A stretch of DNA of 64,000 nt from Stromatinia cepivora (GCA_014898415.1 RCTD01000004.1:557001-621000); one strand, 5' to 3'; positions 32,680 to 46,344 are shown, numbered from the stretch's first letter. The notes: generated by a model from the sequence alone, not told the origin. Numbers and translations are program-made.

Positions 32680-34175
32680 TGAATTATGAATAGGAAGATG
32701 AATGAGGGGGAAATGTTGGGTGGGTTTGGTGGGGCGGGTGTTAATATTGATGCACTGATGGTTATGAATGATGATGTGTTTATGAATAGGAAATGTTTGG
32801 AGGGTTGATGAATACCTAGGTAGGCAGCTGGAAAATTGTATGGATGGTAATGTGGAGAAACATACACGTTGGAAAATATACCCCTTTTGGAGGATGCGGG
32901 GGATGGGGAAGTTTGGACCACAAATTGTATTGGTAGACAGCTAGCTTGGACACATAATTTGTAATGATACCAGCTGTCAATCCATTCTGCACCACCCAAA
33001 AATGGTCATTTTTCCCACTTTCAGTCGAGTCCTCATGAAAGAATTTTGATGTAAAATCGCAGGGTATGCGCGCAGCTGCTCGTTGTCACTAGCAGGTAAA
33101 TGACTCTAGACTCCACCGACAACTAAAGCTGTGTCGCTCTGGCCTTCCGTTTGCTGCGGAAATTGCGTGCTGTTCATCAACCTTCATCAACCTTTATCTA
33201 ATGAGCAACGGTTGGTTGGATACTCAATGATCTCCGATATAATCAAGGCGGGGCATGTAACTACCCGATTTGCCCAGCCGGCCAGTACCAATACAGCGCA
33301 GAACATCACTGCAGAGCAGCACCGTGGCACAAGCCTTCAAGCCTAGAAGATTGGTTTACGGTACGAGTAAGGCTAATAGAGGTAAGAGGAACGGAGAATG
33401 GAGAGCGGACAATGGAGAGCGGAGAATGGAGAGCGGAGAATGGAGAGCGGAGAATGGCAAGCTCTATACATTCTTTTGATATTCAGACTTCAGATGATCG
33501 ACAACTATATATGTCTACACAAATTTGATCTATTTAAGGTTATATATACTCATAAGGCTCGAATGAAGGACGATCAAAACAAGCATTCATTCAGCCTTAA
33601 GAAATACTAATTGCATGCATCCATTAATAATATTGATGTCACCCACAAAAAGTCTGACAGAGTTACACGGGTTATGCCAGGGTTAAGAGGCACAGGCGTA
33701 AACTTTAACACGGATACCGATTTTAGTTCTAGACTTGAAAACTCAAAAATCCTTTCAATTCTTCAACCAATCCCTCACCCACCTTCAACCAACAATTGGA
33801 ATCACTGTTGTAGAGATAAGCGATCTTTTACATCGCTTCCAAATGAAAAGAACTCGACTTATCTAAATGAAGAATCTCAGGCCCACTTCTATTTGTTGGT
33901 TGGCGGTAAGTAAGATAAAAGCTGATAATGGTATAGGTAAGCTTTGTTTTTCTCTTCAAGTATGGTTGTGGCGTAGACTTGTATTATACTATCGTCTCAT
34001 ATCCTTCCATAATGATTGATATACCGTCTTCTGTTGATCTTCTGTTACACCACTGATACGACACGATACGATACACAAACATCTGTACATTCAAAATTGT
34101 GAACAAGAGGGAAGAGAGTGAGGGGTGGAATTCATTCACATTTACTGCTAACAATAATCTCCACATTCACTCAAC
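32680..34175. other. Intergenic, contains a 14-bp minisatellite
   Basis: No supported gene. The 300 bp after the stop are G/T-rich. A minisatellite lies at 33392-33457. The last 200 bp before the next gene are the likely promoter. Confidence 0.5.
33392..33457. repeat. Minisatellite, 14-bp unit, about 4.7 copies
   Basis: Unit cggagaatggagag repeated, with one copy reading cggacaatggagag. It is intergenic and purine-rich on the plus strand. Confidence 0.9.
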
Positions 34176-37100
34176 ATGAGTGCCAGTCCGGCTGAGCCAA
34201 AAAGTATTTTAAAAGCGAGAGAAATTGATCTTGCAGATACTTCAATCACAGATACTTCAACCGCAGTCGTATCTTCCTCGGTATTACAAAATACACCAAA
34301 ATTGTCCCATCAAAGACACGGCTATCGCAGAATGGATTCACAAGGCTCAGTTCAATTTTCCCCAGATCTTGAAAGTGCTCCCGAAAACACTCCATATTCG
34401 ACAATTCCCTTAATAGTCGAGGGCGATTCCACTGATTCTGCGAACATGTCTCAAGGATTGGGAATATCTCGAATGCCCACCACTGACAGTCGCAAATCTC
34501 CAAGTCCACCCAGTCCTTCAAGTGGATTTTACAGCCCGCCAATTGGTTCCGGATCTTTGATGACTTCTCCTGCGGCCTCACAAAATCGTCTACTGGCATC
34601 TCCAAGCTGGTCGGAAAATAATACATATGGTGAAGGTGGAGGATATTCGGCGGTAAATCAAAGGCGTACGCACAATGAGTCTCTGAATGAAGAAGATATC
34701 TCTAAGGGAAAGATTTCAGCTTTCACTGAGAGTTTGGACATGGCTTTTGACAGCCCAAACCTCTCAAGGCTGAACAGTATCCGTGAAACTCCTGTACACG
34801 ATGAGAAACACATTGGATGTGGATGCGCAGCCAATAATGATATTCATTCGCGGGTCAGAAGTTGGACGTCAGTATCAGTTTTATGCCTGTGCATATATTC
34901 AACTATATTCTCCGGCATCTGGTTTTTCATAGCTGTTCTTCGGCCACGATATGGCGAGCATATCAAAACCAATGGTTCATTGCCGCCGACAACTGCTTCG
35001 ATTTTGTTTGCTGGTTTTGCGAAAACTATTGAGCTATCTTTCGTCACTATATTTGTCAATTTTCTAGGCCAAGTCTTAAGTCGGAGATCTCTTATTAGGA
35101 ACTCGGATGGTGTCACCGTTGCTGAGTTGACAATGCGAAATTGGGTGAGTTTTACTTTTTTGGGGTTTGATATGGGTTTCTTTACGTCTGGTGTGGAATG
35201 CTCGTTTGATATTAACTATGCTCCTTTAGGTCATTCAACCAGGATTCATGGTCACGAACCCCAAGATTTTGCGAAGGGCCGCATTGTCAATCTTGGGAGG
35301 AATCACATTAACCGCAGCTTTTGTAGCTATGTTCTATACCACGGCATCAGATGCCATAGTTAGCCCTAGTCTCCAATTTGGGAAATGGGAAAGTGTGGTA
35401 ATGAAAGGTCTGGTCAAAACAAGCTATGGCAATCCATATTATGTTGGACAGAGTTGTCAAACCCCTATTTCAACGGCTATGGATTCGCAATATTCCGCTT
35501 CCACTTGTGTGGATATCGATCATGCTGGAGAAGGTGTGTAAAACCTCCAGTAGGCTGTTTCCCAAATATGCTAACCTTTTAGCATATCATAACTTTCTCG
35601 AGTATATTCGTACTTGGGCCGATATTGCTGCTGCTGGAGGAAAGGGTAACTCATCCGACTTAGCACATCGTCCAAATGTGACAGCCATGCTTTACGACAA
35701 CACCACCGTCAAAGCTTCATGGATTCGTACCAATACTAGCGATATGGCTGCTAGTTACAAAAAGTACAATCGCGTTGTGAACAACGTCACGCTTGCTATG
35801 CCACACTCCGGTGTTATTTCAGCTGCGACCGATCAAGTTAATGGCATATTACAGCCTTCTGATCTTGAGGGTGTAGGAGAATACAAAGTAAGAGCATCAG
35901 TAGTGAGCCCCACTGTCAACGTTTTATGTGCGAACATGAATAAAACGGAGCTATCGCCAATTATCTACATTGATTGGCCTAATGCGGTCACAACTGATTC
36001 TACGAGTGTTCCAAAGCAAAAGCTGGCTTGGGCCGGTTATACATCGCAAATTGTTTTAGAGCCGGGACAGGAATATCTTAATAGTACTGCGGCAGATGAT
36101 ATCTTTGGTTGGGGTGCAAATGGTAAACAGCCTCCAGTGTTTCCAATGGTAAGCTTGACTAGTATAAATATGGTGAATGTTTGCTGACTTCCTTTAGTTA
36201 CCCATTGACTACAACACCATAAGCAACATATCGGTATCCATGAGCGACTTCATTTACATTCTTGCAAAGTCTAGTACTACAACCGATTATACCATCTGTG
36301 AAATGAGTGAGTACTCCTTATCGACGTACTTTAATTCTTTTACTTCTACATTCCCACAGTCGGATCTCCAGTCGAGCATGGGACAAATCTAAAGTGTTAT
36401 GGATAGTTTAGAACGTCTAGCTTGGGTACTAACAATCACCTTCTAGGCTCTTTTCTTGCAACTGATTGCAGCACAACATATTCAGCTGCTGGAGTGGGCG
36501 GGATTCTCGAGAACACATGTGAAGATCCCAATGATGAAATAGCTTATGCCAAATCCTACGACCCACCACCACCTCCTCCTGCTCCACAAGCAGATTATCG
36601 AAATATCATCTCAGAATGGGCACTTACATTGTCCCTTAACACCGGGATCTCAAACGATAACGCTTCCATTACTCGATTGTTAACACAATTCGTCACGACG
36701 ACTCCTAGTCTCAATACCACATTACCCAGTCTCGCAGAAGCCCTCGCTTCACTCGCTGGCTGTACCCTATTAATCGGTGCCCAGGACGCCACTTTCAGAC
36801 ATTACATGGGATATATAGGTACAGACAATATCATAAGCCCCGGCGTATACGAACCTTTCAACGCATCCATCTCCAGTCAATCATACACTTCTGGCCCTGC
36901 CGTCCGCTGGCAAAACATATTCTATGTGGTTCTCCTGCTCGTTTTCCTGACTAACCTTTTCTGTCTCGGCTATTTCATCCGCCAACGTGGTCTCGTAACT
37001 GATTTCACCGAAACTCAAAACCTATTCGCTCTGGCGGTTAATAGTCCCCCTTCTCAACGCTTAGGTGGAAGTTGTGGTGCTGGTCCACAAGGAGATCAGC

Positions 37101-37291
37101 TAAATGTTGATTTCCATGTCCATCATGAGGAAAATTCAAGTCACTTTTACTTGAAGGAGGGAACTAGTAGTAGTGTATTTGAACCAGCAAGTTTCGAGTT
37201 GAAGAGTCGAAAAGCGCCAGTTATGGGGTTGAAATCGAGGACGGCGAGTAGTTATAGTATGTTGAGTAATAAACGGAGGAGTATTCTGTAG
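34176..37291 (+). CDS. Large fungal plasma-membrane-type protein, four predicted helices
   Basis: Five exons, 34176-35144, 35230-35533, 35583-36148, 36198-36306 and 36447-37291, give 930 aa. Introns are 85, 49, 49 and 140 nt with standard donors. The last contains a perfect TACTAAC branch and a second candidate acceptor. Residues 1-225 are Ser/Pro-rich and cytosolic-looking. Hydrophobic helices lie at about 231-253, 273-299, 340-361 and 806-827. The 440-residue loop between helices 3 and 4 has several N-x-S/T sites and Cys residues, so it is probably extracellular. A basic Ser-rich tail ends the protein. Members of this family occur in many copies in Leotiomycetes and are sometimes mislabelled MCM2/3/5, with which they share nothing. 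The function is unknown. Confidence 0.8.
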
Positions 37292-38550
37292 TTATGGGAT
37301 ATGATATGCGAGTGAGGCGGGGGGATGATGGGAGTGGATGGTTTGCATATAGAGAAGCGAGCGTGGGCGTCTTTTTATGGTTGCATTGTATAGGTAGTGA
37401 GAGATTTGAGATACCCATGATTGATGATGAACTTATGAAGTTTACTACCTCCTTACTACTTACTGCATGAATCAAAAGTTTGATGAGGTCGGTCTGTCTC
37501 TATTTTCTAATATCGAAGAGATGAATCTTAGCGTAATTTATTAATAGTGGATATTGTCAGGTTAATTAATAGAAATCCTGATCTTCAATAAGTGTGGGTG
37601 TGGGTGCTGTAGGTGAATGTTCTTTATTTTCTCATTTTAGTGTCTGGAATCTCTTTTGTGGGTATTTATCTTCTTAGATTTATTATTCTTCCTTTGGGCT
37701 CGACAAGTGCTGTACTTGGTATATATTGAGGATAATTTGTGTGGGTATCGGTGAGATATTGAGATGGTGATTTGGTGGGATTATGTCACTAGTAAGATCT
37801 GGGGATATTTGTTAATAAATGGATGTCAGCAATAATAAATACAAGTACGTACACGCTATCTGTCTACCAAAAGCCATGATGCAGGTGACGAAATCGATTT
37901 CTTGTCGTAAAACTCAGGATTCATCTAATTGTTCATTCATTCCTCTCTTTAATCTTCCGATTTTCCCGAAAACCCCCCTTCATATTCCTGGCGCATCTCT
38001 GGCACATCTCTAGCACATCTCTATAGCAAATAAAGCACGTACATTCAAAGCCATCTGTATGCAGCATTGCTTATTGAGCTCAGTAACAAGGCCATTACTA
38101 CGTGTTTGTTATGAGTGTCCAATTGAATTTCAGGTATGTGTAGATGAGATTTGCCGAGTACTTGCTCATATGGATAGATAAATGAGTATTAGGTATTGAG
38201 CTTATGCTATTGAGGGGTCAGAGGGGTTTCATATGTTTGGAACGAGGTATATTGCACAGATAGCTGTCGCACAAATCGCTTTTGCATAGGGAAATACATA
38301 TACGGATATATATAGAATGGTTTATTTATTTCATCATTGCCAAGAGGGAAGTGGGATGATGATGATGGCGATGACTCCGCACTTGAGCTCTCGAGCTTGT
38401 GCTGTTGTGTAACACTTGATTGGAAAAAATATATAATCATTTAATCAGACGAGACAAGATGAAAGGATATAAACTCATCCATCCACTATCCATTCACAAC
38501 TTAGCATTTCGAATCGTCACACTGCACCAGCAATAAAAAGCCTACCCAAC
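37292..38550. other. Intergenic, no gene seen
   Basis: Spacer with the likely terminator of the membrane protein gene and promoter of the P450 gene. No conserved frame. Confidence 0.5.
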
Positions 38551-40262
38551 ATGTCTGGTAAATCTACCCCTCGACCAACCCATCCAAATCTAGCTAATAC
38601 CACATCACCAGAATATCCTCACTTCCCCTTCACCCGCCTCTCAGGCGCAGATCCGGCTCCAGAAAATGCAAAATTGCGTCGCGCATGTCCAGTTACTCAA
38701 GTTGAATTGTTCGATGGAAAGAAAGTGTGGTTATTTACTAAACATAAGGATTGTTGCGATATTCTTGCGTCGCAGGATTTTTCTGCTGTGAGTAAGCTTT
38801 TTATGATTGATATATCAACTCTGGTTTTGATGGATGAAGATGGGTCTGGATGGAGGGGTGTGATAGAGGTGTTGTTAATATTTGGAGTAGGATCGGAGAT
38901 ACGATGGATATCCCGAGATTCATGAGGGGGGGAAGGTAGCTGCATTGGTTTCTGCACCTACTTTTGTGAATTTGGATGATCCGGCACATTTTTTGCAACG
39001 GTAATTGACTCATATCTCCATGTTCTCTCATTCCAACATCTAACTTCGTTCAGTAACCGAATACAACCTTTCTTCGAAAAAGAAGCCGCAGACAAACTCC
39101 GTCCTTTTATCCAATCCATCGTCGATAAAACCCTTGATCAAATAATCGCAGAAGGTTGTTCTTCTCCAGTCGATCTGATTCATAAATTTGCAGCTCCGGT
39201 TCCTACGTTGACTGTGTACCATATGTTGGGGATACCAGAAGAGGATATTGAGGAATTGTCTTATGATAGTGAGGTGAGGAATAGTACGAGTAGGAATGCG
39301 GCTGAAAACTCGAATACGTAGGTTTCCGTTTTATCATTGGGTGTGTCTATTGTATGTAGAACTGATGTTATAGTGTAGCAATCTTCAAGGATATATTAAA
39401 GAATTGACAGAGAGGAAGATGGTTGATCCGGGAGATGATCTTATTAGCGAGCTCGTTCATCAGGTATACTACCTCTTTTTCTACCTATTTTACCTCCAGA
39501 ACTAATACAACCACCACTTAGTACAATCAGGGTATCGGCAATCTCTCGGAAATTTCCTCTCTCGCCTATTTAGTTCTCGTAGCCGGCAATGCAGCAATCA
39601 TAAACACCATTGCGCTCGGCATCCTTACTCTTCAACAACACCCCGCTCAACTATCCGAGCTAATCGCAAATCCTGATCTCGCACCACAAGTAGTCAATGA
39701 GATTTGTAGGTATTATACCGCGAGTGCTTTAAACTGTAGACGAGTAGCTTTGAAGGATATGAAAGTTGGAGGTCAGGTATGTTTTTCCACTCACTCTTTG
39801 TCTCGAATGCTTTGTATGAATGCGAGGTGAAGACACAGGCTAGTATCTAACAGCTAAAACAGAAGATCAAAAGAGGTGAAGGTGTGATATGCGCAGTCCA
39901 AGCAGCTGATAGGGATGAAGATTTCTTCACGGATTCTGATCCTGAAACGTTTAATATTCACCGGAAACATGATATCAAAGATGTATTGGGATTTGGATGG
40001 GGTATTCATCGATGTCAAGCGGAGTGGTTGAGTAAAGCTGAGTTGGAAATTGTTTTTGGTGAGTTGTGGTTTTTAGTTGAAGTAAAATAGGGGCAGGTCA
40101 ATGCGAGAGTAGAAAGGGAAAGAACTTACTGATCATATTATTTTGTTAGGAACATTATATAAACGTCTACCGAATCTGAAAATTGCGGTTCCGTTGGATC
40201 AACTGAAGTATACACCGCCAACACAGAATATTGGAATATTGGAATTACCGGTGACCTGGTAG
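38551..40262 (+). CDS. CYP55/P450nor-like nitric oxide reductase-type cytochrome P450
   Basis: Seven exons: 38551-38787, 38891-39000, 39054-39317, 39379-39463, 39522-39776, 39863-40058 and 40150-40262, giving 419 aa. The first acceptor (38890) is the least certain. It aligns along its length with fungal P450nor (CYP55), which reduces NO to N2O using NAD(P)H directly in denitrification or NO detoxification. Seen: the S-R/L-S-G-x-x-P-A N-terminus, the A-G-N-A I-helix (253-256), E292-x-x-R295, and the heme loop F-G-W-G-I-H-R-C (C368). Residues known to matter in the Fusarium enzyme: Thr243 is Ala257 here, Ser286 is kept (Ser300) and Asp393 is Asn409. So the fold is kept but the proton/NADH relay looks changed. 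There is no membrane anchor, as for soluble CYP55; an N-terminal extension of about 20 residues might be organellar. Confidence 0.85.
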
Positions 40263-41025
40263 GCGAGAGTGAAAACCAATGGCGCAGGTGATGTGCGTGG
40301 TTGATAATAGGGACTGATTCCAGATTGTTCACCCGAAGTCGATTTGATCGGTATAGTTATTAATTTCAATGTTTTGCTGTTTTTTTCTTATTGATGTTTG
40401 ATTCTATGAGAGATGATTGACTCGACAGTAATTTGGCTTATAATGAAATAAAAGATTTAAAATACAGTACTTGAAAAATGGATCAGGAATCATCTCCTTA
40501 TTACCACGTCTATTTTGTATAGTCCTCACTTCCTACCTTAGTCAAGTGTTAGACGCAGCACTTCCCGGCAAAATCACAGCTGTGAATGAAACTCTAGCTT
40601 GAAGGGCCAAAAAATTCGTTGGGGCTGATGGTCGTTCCTGCCTTTTACACATCCTTCATACCCGATCAAACAAATATAGAAGGAAAGAGCCACAAACACT
40701 AACCAAGACTATTTTCTTGTCTTTGTTTTCCCAATCATTACAATACATCAACACAATTCTTTTATCACAAGATACTACACTCTGCTTTCAGAATTGCTTC
40801 CTTTTGCTTTGCATTACTTCGCATTACTTCGTATTACTTTACTTTGCTTTTCTATCGGTTGAACTCATTATATTTCACCTTGAACAGCATTCAATGCACT
40901 GGGTAAGGCAACAAGATATGTGTTGTAAGTTCTCATCCAAGTCTCTCTTATGATTATCTCCAAGCCTACAGACTTAGCTCATTTCTAACATAGTAATACC
41001 AACAGATCCACGATTCGCAAGAAAT
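40263..41025. other. Intergenic, no gene seen
   Basis: Pyrimidine-rich promoter-like DNA upstream of the next gene. A possible leader intron with GTAAGT at about 40926 and CAG at 41007 could join an ATG at about 40918 to the next gene in frame. Confidence 0.45.
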
Positions 41026-42107
41026 ATGACTTCATCACCCGCCAACCCTGAGACAACAAGACTCGTAAGTCTTTTATATTTATTTCCACTCCGATTAAAT
41101 GCCTCATCTCTTCGACCCAAGCAAGCTCATCTCACCACATTCGATGTCCAAGAAGACCGCACATTGAGAAGTCTCATATTTAGACCATTCATTGAATCAC
41201 TTTCAATGTTCAATACAAGTGTGAAAGTCGAGAAGTCTCGTCTCATCAATTCATCATACCAGCATTTCCAGTGCCCAACACAGATTCAAACATTGAAGCT
41301 CAAATTTGACCCAATCCACAACAGAAGTTAGCATTCTTCGCCGTCGGCTACAAACCCGAGCCACCCCTCGTCAATTTCTACCGCTGGTTTGTTCTCCACA
41401 GCATCCATAAGCGTTCTTTCAAAAACGGTGCCTTCCAAAAAGATATTCCCTGGGACATCTCCGGTCTTTCCGCATGGAGAATCGAAAAAATCCTCTTCAC
41501 CCTTTGTGATTCGACTCTGATTACCGATAATGAAAGATCTATTCTCTTTGACTTCCTAAAGGAATATCATCAACAACTCGAAGACGAAAACAGCGTTCTT
41601 TCCGCAGGGTTCAAGACTATCCCGGCATGGGAGCAAGTTAAGCGAATGTTTGACATGAATGATCCAAACCACATTGCTGGAAAAGCATGGTTTGAGGATT
41701 CAGATCGTCACCGTAATTGTGCTGGTGACATGAATATCAAGAAGTCTGATGAGAAAGTCACAATGGACAATTCCAAGGAATCTGACGAGAAAATCGCAAC
41801 GGCCGATGTCATGGAGTGTGAGAAAGAGACCACGTTCCGAGAAAAGAGATATCAAAACATGGAAATGTTCAGAAAGGTACGCTCAGCGGGCTCTGAGAAG
41901 ATGGGAGGTGCCGATCAAAAGGGCATAAAGAGAGTTGTTTCCGGTTCGGCTACTCGTTCAACTAGCCCGACCAAGAAGTGCAAGGCAGACTTCCGCATTA
42001 CAGATCTCACGGCCGAAGGTACGTAGAAATTTTGATTCATGATGTATCTAATGCTAATTCAATTAGGCGATTATCGATACGATTCCGGTGTAGAGCTTGA
42101 TTGTTAG
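41026..42107 (+). CDS. Hypothetical protein, basic C-terminus
   Basis: Best model: exons 41026-41064, 41325-42018 and 42067-42107, giving 257 aa. Intron 2 (48 nt, GTACGT, CTAAT branch, TAG) is firm. Intron 1 (GTAAGT...CAG) is long at 260 nt and might hide a small exon. The middle exon begins L-A-F-F-A-V-G-Y-K-P-E and has a W-R-I-E-K-I-L-F-T-L helix and acidic/Lys-rich repeats. The final third is basic with S-P-T-K-K-C-K, a likely nuclear signal. No domain is recognised. An upstream ATG at about 40918, joined through a spliced leader, would add ten residues. Confidence 0.55.
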
Positions 42108-43552
42108 GAGAGTTAGGCTGGGTAATAGCTATAGGTCATGGTTACTTCATTATTACTCAATGGGAAGAGAAGCTTTTTATGACGAAACGCTGTATGTCAT
42201 TCGTTAAAGTAGTAGTAATCCAAACACAAGCTAGATATGATGCTTGAAATTGTTGTCTTCTTGAGACAATCAATTGTTATATTCAATGTCAGTAATAGTA
42301 TATCCGTCTCCTCCCGTTTTGAAGTCCATTCCAAACATCTACAAAAGTGAAGAAGTAAAAACTGAGAGTGATATCTCTATATTATTACTTAATTGAACAT
42401 CGGAAGATCACATTTCCATCTCCCTTCACTCGATAGTGTGTGTATTCTACACACGAACAATATTCCTGATGTGATATCCTAATCCCAATATCCTCATTCT
42501 ATCGAAAAAAACAAAAACAAAAACAAAAGATTTAAATCCGATGTTGTATTCCCGTCTCCTCTCTTGACTCAACTTGACTTGATTTGTGCTGTAGTTATTC
42601 AGTTTATTATCTTTTATCTTTTACCTTTTATTTATGTAGATATATAGATAGATAGAGTATAGAGATATCCATGGTGGATATATGGATATATGGATATATG
42701 GATATGAAATGGAAAATGATAGAAATGGTATTCGTATGGTTTATTCATATGGTGTGTATAGTGTATAACGTATAATGTATGGTGCATATGATTGGGAAAA
42801 TAGGAAAATCGGAGGTTTTGAAAGAGGGAAAGGATTCTATATCTCAGGTTGCAGTATTAAATGAGATATCTAGATATTATTAGGATATTATGTTATGTAC
42901 CTAGGTATACAGGAGAGTGTACAGGAGAATAAAAGAGAGTTGGAGGTTTGGTTAATAATGAATACCTAGGTTTAGAATACTATTAGGTATATTTATAACG
43001 GTATAGAGCCATGAGGGAGGAGGAGATTAGAGTTACATCATGGTATTATTTTTGTGTTATGTTATAAAAATAGGTAGGTATCCAATCCAATTATGCATTC
43101 ATTTGTTTATTTGTTCCTTCGTCTTTTCATATATTCATACACATCATAACCTTATCTCATATCATCATCTCATCATTCATTCATTCATGATTCCACTTCC
43201 GCCTCTGAACAATGTGTAGCCCTATGTCCAACAGCTAAACCAATTTGAAATTCCCCACGTTCCGAGTATATTTTGAAATAGCTTTTGTTTTGCTCGCCGA
43301 TATGCCTGATTCGGAATATCGCAGATGGGTATAATAAATCCAAACCCCTATAAATTGGTTGACCTGTACCGAGTGAAGTTCACCAATTTTGTCTTCGCAG
43401 TGACCCATGTATAAATCTCAATCCATCACCTTCATTCCCATTTCCTCCACTCATCATTTAGTCTCTGAATCTCCCTCCCCATCAGGGGATTCGAAACCAT
43501 GCTCTCCCTACTCTGTCTTTTCGTCGCCGCCACATTAACCTTCCATGCTAAC
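42108..43552. other. Intergenic with ggatat microsatellite
   Basis: No supported gene. Short tracts include tagatagatag near 42647 and ggatatat repeats at 42668-42705. AT-rich overall. The right part is the 3' region of the minus-strand gene. Confidence 0.5.
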
Positions 43553-46344
43553 TCAGCGCTTTTTTCTCTCCCTCGCTTTGGTAGCTAATAACATGTAATC
43601 ATTAGAATCACAAGCTTTTTGGAAAATAGCCCTCATTCTCTGAGAATACAATTGACAACTAGCGTTTTCCATTCGCTGTGGAGTTTTATTGAACGTCAAT
43701 GGAATTGATTTCCTATCCTCTAGTTCTGGAAGTACAACGTCGTCGAAACATTCTTCACAGACGGTGAATCCAGGGAGTTGGGTGATGATGTACCAGTGGC
43801 GATCGAACAAATCGGTAGATTGTTGACATTCTTCGAGAATGGAAAATTTGCGGGCGAGTTTGGCGAGAGCGCGAGTATCAGGGGAGGAGTTGTGATAAGT
43901 AGCATCATCTGCAGTTGTCTCTAGAACGTCAAAGTATTGTACAAAGCGTTTGCTGTCGAAACGAAGATCACAGATTCGTGGAATGGAGCTGGGATAGTCT
44001 GTTTCGATAGTACGGATGAATACACCGCGGATAGGAGGGAGGAGCATTTCGATCGATTTGACACAAGATTTACAAACATCAAAGTCTTTTATTGGTGAGC
44101 CTGTTTTAGGATCGATTATTGAATTCCAAGATCTGTTGAATGCTTCGCGTTTCCCAGGACAGGGTGCTTCAATTGCGCCCACGTTCGCGAGACTATAGAA
44201 GAGACCGAGATCATTTCTTCTTTCTTTAAGTGTTAAAAGCCATGCAATCCGATACCACGGCGAACTTCCGAAATCACATATGATTGAAATGTCTGGTCTG
44301 CGAGGAGCAGGTATGAAGTGGTCTCGAAAAGTTGTTGGAGCTATGATCGAATTGAAACAACTTGGACAAATGTCGAAGTTGGGACATTGAGGTAATGTCA
44401 ACCAATCCTGATAACCGATTGTGGGATTCATTCTCGGACAAGATGGAAGTGGTGCAACACCACCTCGTCCTACATCTTCCGAATAACGACGGTAACTACC
44501 GACGGGTCTCTCTAGGTTGTCTGACGGGAACTGAGGAGGTTGAAAGGGAGGCGGTTGCCAGTAGGGCTTATCATTGGGAGCTGGACGTGTGCTTGGTGGC
44601 CGTTCATCCTCATATCGAGGCACAGTAGGTGTTCGTTGGGTCTCAACCGGGGACTGAAGATCGATTCTAGTTGGGATTGGTATTGGAAGAAGTCCGTGCC
44701 GAGGGGCTGGAATCTGTTGCATTTGTGGAATTGGTATTGGCCCTGGTGAATTTGATTGGCGAGAGGATGGTCTTGGGACTAAACCTGGGCTCAAGGGATT
44801 GAGTCTGTCCGCGCAAGATATCTCTCTTGAGCCATAAAGAGGTGAGCCAGGCCTCGAACTAGACCTTCGGCCTTGTGGAAAGGTCTCCGCTCTTTCAAAT
44901 GGCTCTGTTCTAGGCAGCTGATTGGGAGAGATCTTTGGAGAAGGAAGCGGGGATGAAAACTTTGAGTGATTGGGTGACCTGTTTGACCTTGGGGAGTCTA
45001 CCCGGCGCTCATAGTCATCTTCTTGCCGTAAATCCTTAGTCCTGCGGTGTTCATGCCGTCTGCGTCCAAAACCTCGCTCAGACCCACTGTCTGCAAGATC
45101 ATCTTCACTACTGCTATAATACTTTAAGTTGGAAGTAGCCAATCTTTTAGGAGAGCTTGCACGTTCTGATCCGGATCCTCGCTCCGATTCACCCGCTCGA
45201 AGTCTCTCGAGTCTTTTTAAATCTTCAGGTGTGAGCTGTAGCTGTGCCGTTCTGTCATTTGAGTTCCGCCTGGATCTTGAGGGAGCTTCAAAATTACCAC
45301 TATCTCTCTTTGAAGCAAGAGGGGTCCCGGGCCTTGATATATTGTTAGGGAAATTGCTTTCGCTATTTTTCTTCTCGTTTATGGAATTGCCACGTCTTCT
45401 TGAGGTTTCTTGTAGTGGATGGTATCGAGGGGCAGGCTGCGCAGCGGACCCGAATGACTCTTTGTATTGACCCCGAGGACTATGTACTGCATCCGGGGAG
45501 AGGAAGTATTCGCCAGTCGAAGTATGGGGTGCAGCATAAGCTTTTGGGATTTCGTCGGAATCCCTGGAGCCGTATGCAGACGCACTCCTTCGATATTGAG
45601 ACGGAATTTCTCGAGGGGCTTTTGTTTGTATATTTGGCAAATCTTGCCTACTCCTTCTTTCCAATGCCGGGGGCTTTAACACAGGCTCATTGCTGAATGT
45701 GTTTGTTCCAGCTTCCTCCCTATTTGCGGCAAATTTGCTTTCTGGTCTGCCTCGCTCTGATCTGCCTGTTGTTTGCCTATTTTCACTTTTAGATTGACTG
45801 GTAGGTTCGTTGTTTGAGCTTGTATCGGTTCCTGGCACAAGAACAAAACGTCGTTCGGAATTTTCATCACAGTCTTTTGACTCTTCCGGTCTTGGCGAAG
45901 CATGTAATCTCTCAGCCTCACCCTCGCTGACATCGGACTCAAGTATAATAGGGTATTGGTCAATGACACCACGAGAAGGAGGATCGTATGAGGAAAAGGA
46001 TGATGGCGAAGATTCTCGTGCTAGTGAAACGGCCTCATCTTCCACTGTTGGTCTTGGTGGAGGTGGCCCTTTATGTTGGACGCGACTTCTACTTCTTGCA
46101 CGTCCACCATCACGATCGAAGGTGCCGAGGAAGCTGGATGTATAATTATTTTGCGGAGGAGGACTCGGAGTACTTCTTCTATAGCTATAGCTAGACAATA
46201 GTTTAGCGGACCATGAAAATCCTCAAGGGGACTTATCAGGGAAAAAACATACGGCGAAGGGCTTCTTGCTCTAGAAGTTTTGAAGAATCCATTTGCCAAC
46301 AATTCGTTGACATCCCTTTCTTGTCGTCTTTCAGGCCTTTCCAT
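43553..46344 (-). CDS. Arg/Ser/Pro-rich protein with conserved Cys-containing C-terminus
   Basis: Two exons on the minus strand: 46253-46344 and 43553-46190, with a 62-nt intron (GTATGT...TAG), giving 909 aa. The splice joins R-S-P-S-P to Y-S-Y-R-R-S-T-P. Residues 1 to about 600 are disordered with many S-R, R-S and S-P dipeptides, as in splicing or RNA-associated proteins. From about residue 610 a folded-looking region follows, with regularly spaced Cys pairs (C-P-N-F-D-I-C-P-S-C, C-K-S-C and C-E-E-C), suggesting metal binding, plus conserved Trp/Tyr. Homologous C-termini occur in other Leotiomycetes under the label ser/arp protein. The function is unknown. Confidence 0.75.

Noticed and set aside
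34176..37291. MCM2/3/5 annotation
   Set aside because: No AAA+ Walker motifs or MCM box are present; the protein is a membrane protein.
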